Of a stretch of 64,000 bases of DNA, positions 59,316-64,000 are shown piece by piece. Source of the DNA: Egaibacter sp046050465 (lineage in GTDB: Bacteria; Pseudomonadota; Gammaproteobacteria; Burkholderiales; Burkholderiaceae_C). The position numbers were made by a program, and so were the translations under genes. The notes under the pieces were generated by a model, which did no database searches, had not been told where the DNA came from, and saw nothing but the letters and a program-made list of their open reading frames with translations. The DNA is taken from positions 1 through 64,000 of the forward strand of contig JBJOPS010000011.1 in assembly GCA_046050465.1 (NCBI GenBank), read 5' to 3'. Numbering within the stretch: the stretch's first letter is position 1; every line of letters begins with the position of its first letter.

Positions 59316-60217
59316 GCCTTGTCTTCCTTGAATATCCAGCCCAAAGCGTGGTCAGCCGCCAGCACGAACACAAGTCCCACGATAAAAAGAACCATGCCGG
59401 CAAAGCTGTGGACAAAGCCCTGACCCGCGGCATCACCAAAGTGGTAGGTCACCAGAACCAGAATCATCACGCGCACGATGTTGGCTCCAAACGCAATGGG
59501 AATGACCAGAATCGCCAGCGTGATGTTGCGGGCGACGGATGTGTATTTCATCAGGTTCATATACAGAAGGCCCAGGGCCTCCAGTGTGAACATCGAGTTC
59601 AGGCCGGCACACGCGTCGGCGACCAGCAACTGGTATTGCCCGACGTTCAAAATGACGCCAACCCGGCTGACGGGATAGTTCAAGGCATAGAGCAGGTTGG
59701 CGGCAACGGTAGATACCGCAGACTTCAGCGGGCCGGTGACGATGGCCACGCCAGCTTCTGGAAAGGGGGTCATGAAAAACATGAAGAACAAGGGAAACCA
59801 GACCAGCCTGAGTGCCTGACGACCCAGAAACATCAGAATCAAGGCCGTAATCACCAGCAGTTGCGAGCCCACTTCCAGCATCAGGAAGGACTGCGAACGC
59901 CCTAAAACATAAACGATCAGACCCAGGGCCAGAATCGGTACGCCCGTCCAAAGGGCTGGGGCCGCCGGCAAGGCGGCCAATTCGTGGCGTTTGCTGTAAA
60001 ACAGCCATATGGAGACGGCCAGGATGATGGGCCCATGCCCCTGCTCATCAGTTGACCAGACGGAGCGCGCCAGTTCGAAGTAGCTGGGGATGTACAGCAA
60101 CGCAAAACCAGCGATCAGCAGACCACATACCACGACGTCCGTGCCTGCCGGCAAGATGGAGTCGCGTGAGTCACTGGGGGTTTCGTTTTTTTCGGATAGA
60201 GATAAAAGTCTTGGCAT
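59312..60217 (-). CDS. xrtB: Exosortase B
   Basis: A 301-residue polytopic membrane protease/transpeptidase of the exosortase family, which sorts PEP-CTERM proteins at the membrane. Eight hydrophobic segments are visible. The catalytic cysteine is in VADACAGLNSMFTLEALGLL near residue 200, and the conserved Arg/His are in GANIVRVMILVLVTYHFGDAAGQGF. The coupled EpsI gene identifies the XrtB type. No PEP-CTERM substrate or polysaccharide gene is within the window. Confidence 0.9.
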   Translation of the reverse strand: MPRLLSLSEKNETPSDSRDSILPAGTDVVVCGLLIAGFALLYIPSYFELARSVWSTDEQGHGPIILAVSIWLFYSKRHELAALPAAPALWTGVPILALGLIVYVLGRSQSFLMLEVGSQLLVITALILMFLGRQALRLVWFPLFFMFFMTPFPEAGVAIVTGPLKSAVSTVAANLLYALNYPVSRVGVILNVGQYQLLVADACAGLNSMFTLEALGLLYMNLMKYTSVARNITLAILVIPIAFGANIVRVMILVLVTYHFGDAAGQGFVHSFAGMVLFIVGLVFVLAADHALGWIFKEDKA

Positions 60218-60498
60218 GCAGGTTCAAATGGCCGGAACGCATCGTGATGGCAAAGATCAAGTGGGCGACAATAACAAAGAATCCGGTGTTTTGAAGATCC
60301 TGCTGACACGGAAAAGGCCACTATTTAACGATTTTGGACAATTTGGTTGCCGGTTTTGCACGTGTTACCCACTTTTTTATCCTGAAACAGGAGATGGGCG
60401 GTCGTCGAGTTCCGCAATCAAAACCCGCTATGCCGAGGGTGATTCAGGCGGGAAGCCCCGTAAAATCAGAGGCTGTTCCCGAGAATTCCGGCCTCTTT

Positions 60499-61413
60499 AT
60501 GCTGACCTTCCAACAAATCATCCTGAAATTGCAGTCTTACTGGGCAGATCACGGCTGTGCGCTTTTGCAGCCTTATGACATGGAGGTGGGCGCCGGCACC
60601 TCGCATACGGCGACGTTTTTAAGGGCCATAGGCCCCGAGCCATGGAAGGCTGCTTATGTGCAACCGAGTCGCCGCCCCAAAGATGGTCGTTATGGCGAAA
60701 ACCCCAACCGATTGCAGCATTACTACCAATACCAGGTGGTGCTGAAGCCCGCGCCGGCCAATATTCTGGAACTGTATTTGGGGTCACTCGAAGCCTTGGG
60801 CTTTGATCTGAAAAAGAACGATATCCGGTTCGTGGAAGACGATTGGGAGAACCCGACGCTGGGTGCCTGGGGTCTGGGCTGGGAAGTCTGGCTCAACGGC
60901 ATGGAAGTCACCCAGTTCACTTACTTCCAGCAGGTCGGCGGCATTGATTGCAAACCCGCCACAGGCGAGATCACCTATGGTCTGGAGCGTCTGGCCATGT
61001 ACCTGCAGGGCGTGAACAACGTCTACAACCTGAAGTGGACTGAAGGTTTGAGTTATGGCGATGTGTACAAGCAAAACGAGGTGGAACAGTCCACTTACAA
61101 CTTTGAACACAGCGACGCGGACTTTCTGTTTACGGCCTTCACCGCACATGAAAAGCAGGCCAGGCATCTGATAGAGGCACAGCTGGCTTTGCCAGCATAT
61201 GAACAGGTGCTGAAGGCTGCGCACAGCTTTAACCTGCTCGATGCGCGTGGTGCCATCAGCGTGACCGAGCGGGCTGCCTATATTGGCCGCATCCGTAACC
61301 TGGCGCGTGCTGTGGCGCAAAGCTATTTTGAGAGCCGCGAGCGCCTGGGTTTCCCCATGGCTCCGCGCGAATGGGTGGCGCAGATGGCCCCGACGACGAA
61401 GAAAGCCGCGTAA
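60499..61413 (+). CDS. glyQ: Glycyl-tRNA synthetase alpha subunit
   Basis: A 304-residue catalytic subunit of the alpha2-beta2 bacterial glycyl-tRNA synthetase. It starts MLTFQQIILKLQSYWADHGC and has VGAGTSHTATFLRAIGPEPW, YVQPSRRPKDGRYGENPNRL and EVTQFTYFQQVGGIDCKP. ATG 60499 is the family start; 55 open codons upstream are not conserved. A possible promoter TTGCAC-16 bp-TATCCT lies about 120-140 bp upstream. It is followed by glyS 18 bp later. Confidence 0.96.
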   Translation: MLTFQQIILKLQSYWADHGCALLQPYDMEVGAGTSHTATFLRAIGPEPWKAAYVQPSRRPKDGRYGENPNRLQHYYQYQVVLKPAPANILELYLGSLEALGFDLKKNDIRFVEDDWENPTLGAWGLGWEVWLNGMEVTQFTYFQQVGGIDCKPATGEITYGLERLAMYLQGVNNVYNLKWTEGLSYGDVYKQNEVEQSTYNFEHSDADFLFTAFTAHEKQARHLIEAQLALPAYEQVLKAAHSFNLLDARGAISVTERAAYIGRIRNLARAVAQSYFESRERLGFPMAPREWVAQMAPTTKKAA

Positions 61414-61431
61414 GCGAAGGCGACAACAACA

Positions 61432-63564
61432 ATGACAACCCAAAACCTTCTCGTTGAATTATTTGTGGAAGAGCTGCCGCCGAAGGCGCTCAAAAAGCTG
61501 GGTGATGCGTTCGCGAGCCAACTGGCAGAACAGTTGACCGCACAAGGCTTGGCCACATCGGACTCGGTCGTGACGGCCTATGCGTCGCCGCGCAGGCTGG
61601 CGGCGCATATCACTCACATCTGGTTGAGGGCGGCCGACAAGGCTGTGCGGCAAAAGCTCATGCCGGTCGCTGTGGGACTTGACCCTTCGGGCAACGCGAC
61701 CCCGGCATTGATGAAAAAGCTGCAGGCTCTTGGCGCCGACGTGTCTGACCCGGCTGCTGCTGTGGCCTCTCTCAAACGTGCGCCAGATGGCAAGGCCGAG
61801 GCGCTGTTTTTTGACAGCCTGGTCACGGGCGCCACACTCGACACCGGGTTGCAAAAAGCGCTGGAGGAGGCGATACGTCTGCTGCCTATTCCCAAAGTCA
61901 TGAGTTACCAGTTGGAGTCTGACTGCGAACTGCCCGGCTGGACCAGCGTGAACTTTGTGCGTCCCGCGCACGGGCTGGTGGCGCTGCACGGCAACACCGT
62001 GGTACCGGTCAAGGTGCTAGGTCTGAAAGCGGGCAACAGCACGCATGGTCACCGCTTCGAAGCAACTGTTGACCCAGTGGTGCTGAAAGACGCTGACAGC
62101 TACGCGACCACACTGTCCAGAGACGGTGCCGTGATTGCGTCGTTTGCCGAGCGCAAGGCCGAGATTGCGCGCCAACTCGCTGCGGCCGCCTCAAAAGTGG
62201 GCGGAGGTTGCAAAGCCATTGATGACGATGCCTTGCTGGACGAAGTGACGGCGCTGGTCGAGCGGCCTAATGTGCTCGTCTGCGAGTTCGAGAAAGAGTT
62301 TCTCGATGTGCCGCAGGAGTGCCTGATTCTCACGATGAAGGCGAACCAGAAGTACTTCCCCTTACTGGACGGTGCAGGAAAACTGACAAACAAATTTCTG
62401 GTGGTCAGCAACATCAGCCCGGCCGATGCCAGCGCCGTGATTGGTGGCAACGAGCGCGTAGTGCGCCCGCGTTTGGCGGATGCCAAATTTTTCTTTGATC
62501 AGGATCGCAAGAAGACACTGGTGTCCCGAGTTGAAGGGCTTGCCAAGGTTGTGTATCACAACAAGTTGGGTACCCAGGGCGAACGCGTTGAGCGCGTGCG
62601 TTCGATTGCGAAAGCGATTGGACTGCATCTGGGCGGTGATGTGCTGGCTCAGAAAGCAGATCAAGCCGCGCAATTGGCAAAAACTGACCTTGTGACCGAT
62701 ATGGTGGGCGAGTTTCCCGAGTTGCAAGGTACGATGGGCCGCTATTACGCACTCAATGATGGATTGAACGCCGACGTTGCGGACGCGATCGAAGACCATT
62801 ACAAGCCTCGTTTTGCGGGTGACTCCTTGCCACGCAACAATGTGGGTATTGTTGTCGCGCTGGCGGACAAGCTGGAAACCTTGGTCGGGATGTTTGGCAT
62901 AGGAAATCTACCTACCGGCGACAAAGACCCGTTTGCGCTGCGCAGGCACGCTTTAGGCGTGATCCGCATGCTGGTGGAAAAAGACTTGCCTTTAGGTGTT
63001 GATCAGTTGGTCAAAATGGGTGAATCGGCTCTTCCCAACCTGACGGCTGTTCTTGACTCACTTTCAGAATTCATTTACGACCGCCTCGCTAGCTCCCTTC
63101 GTGAGCAAGGCTTTAGCGCGCAGGAAGGTGATGCCGTGCTGGCACTGCGCCCGCAACGTCTGGGAGACATTCCCAAACGCCTCGCCGCCGTTCGCGCCTT
63201 CGCCACCCTGCCCGAAGCCCCAGCCCTTGCCGCCGCCAACAAACGCATCGGCAACATCCTGAAAAAAGCGCAGGAAATCGATGCACATGTCAGCGAAGTA
63301 CTGCTCAAGGAGCCCGCCGAAATCGCGCTGTACGCGGCCATGAAAGACGTGGCACCAAAAGCCAAAGCGCAGTTTGAGGCGGGTGATTACACGGCTTCGT
63401 TGCAAACGCTGGCAGCGCTGCGCGCACCGGTGGACGCATTTTTTGACGGGGTGATGGTCAATGCCGAAGAGCTGGATTTGCGCCTGAACCGCCAGGGGCT
63501 GCTGAAGAGCCTTCACGTCGCCATGAACCGCGTGGCCGATCTTTCCCGTCTGGCGGCGCCATGA
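61432..63564 (+). CDS. glyS: Glycyl-tRNA synthetase beta subunit
   Basis: A 710-residue tRNA-binding subunit. It begins NLLVELFVEELPPKALKKLG and contains FVRPAHGLVALHG, THGHRFEATV, CLILTMKANQKYFPLLD, FVRPRLADAKFFFDQDRK-like VRPRLADAKFFFDQD, and EGERVERVRSIAKAIG-type residues. The C-terminal anticodon-binding region has FFDGVMVNAEELDLRLNRQGLL. It overlaps gmhB by ATGA. Confidence 0.96.
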   Translation: MTTQNLLVELFVEELPPKALKKLGDAFASQLAEQLTAQGLATSDSVVTAYASPRRLAAHITHIWLRAADKAVRQKLMPVAVGLDPSGNATPALMKKLQALGADVSDPAAAVASLKRAPDGKAEALFFDSLVTGATLDTGLQKALEEAIRLLPIPKVMSYQLESDCELPGWTSVNFVRPAHGLVALHGNTVVPVKVLGLKAGNSTHGHRFEATVDPVVLKDADSYATTLSRDGAVIASFAERKAEIARQLAAAASKVGGGCKAIDDDALLDEVTALVERPNVLVCEFEKEFLDVPQECLILTMKANQKYFPLLDGAGKLTNKFLVVSNISPADASAVIGGNERVVRPRLADAKFFFDQDRKKTLVSRVEGLAKVVYHNKLGTQGERVERVRSIAKAIGLHLGGDVLAQKADQAAQLAKTDLVTDMVGEFPELQGTMGRYYALNDGLNADVADAIEDHYKPRFAGDSLPRNNVGIVVALADKLETLVGMFGIGNLPTGDKDPFALRRHALGVIRMLVEKDLPLGVDQLVKMGESALPNLTAVLDSLSEFIYDRLASSLREQGFSAQEGDAVLALRPQRLGDIPKRLAAVRAFATLPEAPALAAANKRIGNILKKAQEIDAHVSEVLLKEPAEIALYAAMKDVAPKAKAQFEAGDYTASLQTLAALRAPVDAFFDGVMVNAEELDLRLNRQGLLKSLHVAMNRVADLSRLAAP

Positions 63565-64000
63565 AACTCGTTATCCTGGACCGGGACGGCACGATCAATA
63601 CGGCGACGGCCGAGTTTGTGCAGTCGCCTGCACAATGGATTCCATTGCCTGGTGCGCTTGAGGCGATTGCCCGGCTCAATCATGCCGGATGGCATGTGGT
63701 TGTGGCATCCAATCAGGCAGGTTTGGGCCGTGGCCTGTTTGACGTGGATACCTTGAACGCCATTCACACCAAAATGCATAGAATGCTGGCCGCCGTGGGT
63801 GGTCGGATAGAAGCGATTTTTTACTGTCCACATGCACCAGGTGAAGGGTGCCGTTGTCGCAAGCCGGAGCCTGGCCTGTTTGAGCAAATTGCTGATCGGT
63901 ATGGCATTGACTTGCATGGCGTGCCAACCGCTGGCGACAGCGTGCGTGACCTGTTGGCCGGTGCGGCGGCCGGTTGTGAACCGCATTTGATGCTTACCGG
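63561..64000 (+). CDS. gmhB: D-glycero-beta-D-manno-heptose 1,7-bisphosphate 7-phosphatase (cut by window end)
   Basis: The first 146 residues of a HAD phosphatase that makes heptose 1-phosphate for lipopolysaccharide inner core. It starts MKLVILDRDGTINT, with the nucleophile Asp of DxDGT. VVVASNQAGLGRGLF is HAD motif II. CPHAPGEGCRCRKP supplies the zinc-binding cysteines and histidine of GmhB, and TAGDSVRDLLAG is motif IV. The frame stays open to the last base, so the C-terminal part is outside. The ATGA overlap with glyS gives the start. Confidence 0.93.
   Translation, partial: MKLVILDRDGTINTATAEFVQSPAQWIPLPGALEAIARLNHAGWHVVVASNQAGLGRGLFDVDTLNAIHTKMHRMLAAVGGRIEAIFYCPHAPGEGCRCRKPEPGLFEQIADRYGIDLHGVPTAGDSVRDLLAGAAAGCEPHLMLT

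Noticed and set aside
60218..60498. T-box or glycine riboswitch ahead of glyQ
   Set aside because: No T-box sequence, specifier stem or tandem glycine aptamer core is visible; only a weak promoter can be proposed.

Overview
The window looks like chromosomal DNA of a betaproteobacterium of the order Burkholderiales, most likely family Comamonadaceae (Rhodoferax/Polaromonas-like). This is inferred from the housekeeping blocks hemW-rdgB-rph-PP2C-kinase / yicC-gmk-rpoZ-spoT, iscRSUA-hscBA-fdx-dnaQ and corC-lnt / xrtB-epsI / glyQ-glyS-gmhB, from moderately high GC, and from a short dispersed repeat with a GCTNTAGCCCT core. No rRNA, CRISPR array, complete prophage or origin was seen.

Layout. 1-1447 is an accessory edge: the right end of an IS5-family element, an unknown secreted protein and an IS4-type transposase remnant, ending at tRNA-Arg(CCT). 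1618-4551 is a MoxR/VWA operon that also holds a GNAT enzyme and a small membrane protein. 4661-14245 runs from a dihaem cytochrome c through hemW, rdgB, rph, a PP2C phosphatase/kinase pair, yicC, gmk, rpoZ and spoT. The spoT stop codon lies inside an orphan 3' half of a tRNA-Lys gene. 14458-23431 carries rarA, a livHMGF amino-acid ABC transporter without a binding protein, a Bcr/CflA efflux pump, a small secreted protein, a ferredoxin-type reductase and an SDR/epimerase. 23433-32650 is a methylated-amine catabolic cluster on the minus strand: an MttB-family methyltransferase, a dimethylglycine/sarcosine dehydrogenase-like enzyme, and the four subunits of heterotetrameric sarcosine oxidase (B, D, A, G). 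Together they would strip methyl groups from betaine-type compounds down to glycine and feed C1 units to tetrahydrofolate. It borders tRNA-Leu(CAA).

33038-40604 has cysM, a NUDIX hydrolase, tusA, valS and a small oxidative gene set (DUF2783, FAD monooxygenase, VOC protein). 40858-44227 has rubrerythrin, a CCG-type Fe-S oxidoreductase, DUF3501 and yaaA, with a Fur-like site in front. This looks like a peroxide/iron-stress module and is the best candidate here for an under-described system. It abuts an integrase remnant and tRNA-Val(CAC). 44518-52921 has dnaQ, the complete ISC Fe-S assembly operon with an IscR-type palindrome, and uvrB. 53000-58639 has a TfoX-C protein, an Fnr-like regulator, hppD with a divergent Lrp/AsnC regulator, corC and lnt. 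58626-64000 has an exosortase B/EpsI pair, glyQ, glyS and the start of gmhB.

The most interesting structural signals are: a ~45-bp dispersed palindromic repeat with copies both between and inside genes (rarA, lnt, SDR, the end of rph); the tRNA-Lys half fused to spoT; and the integrase stub whose last codons form a perfect 14-bp inverted repeat with the end of yaaA.
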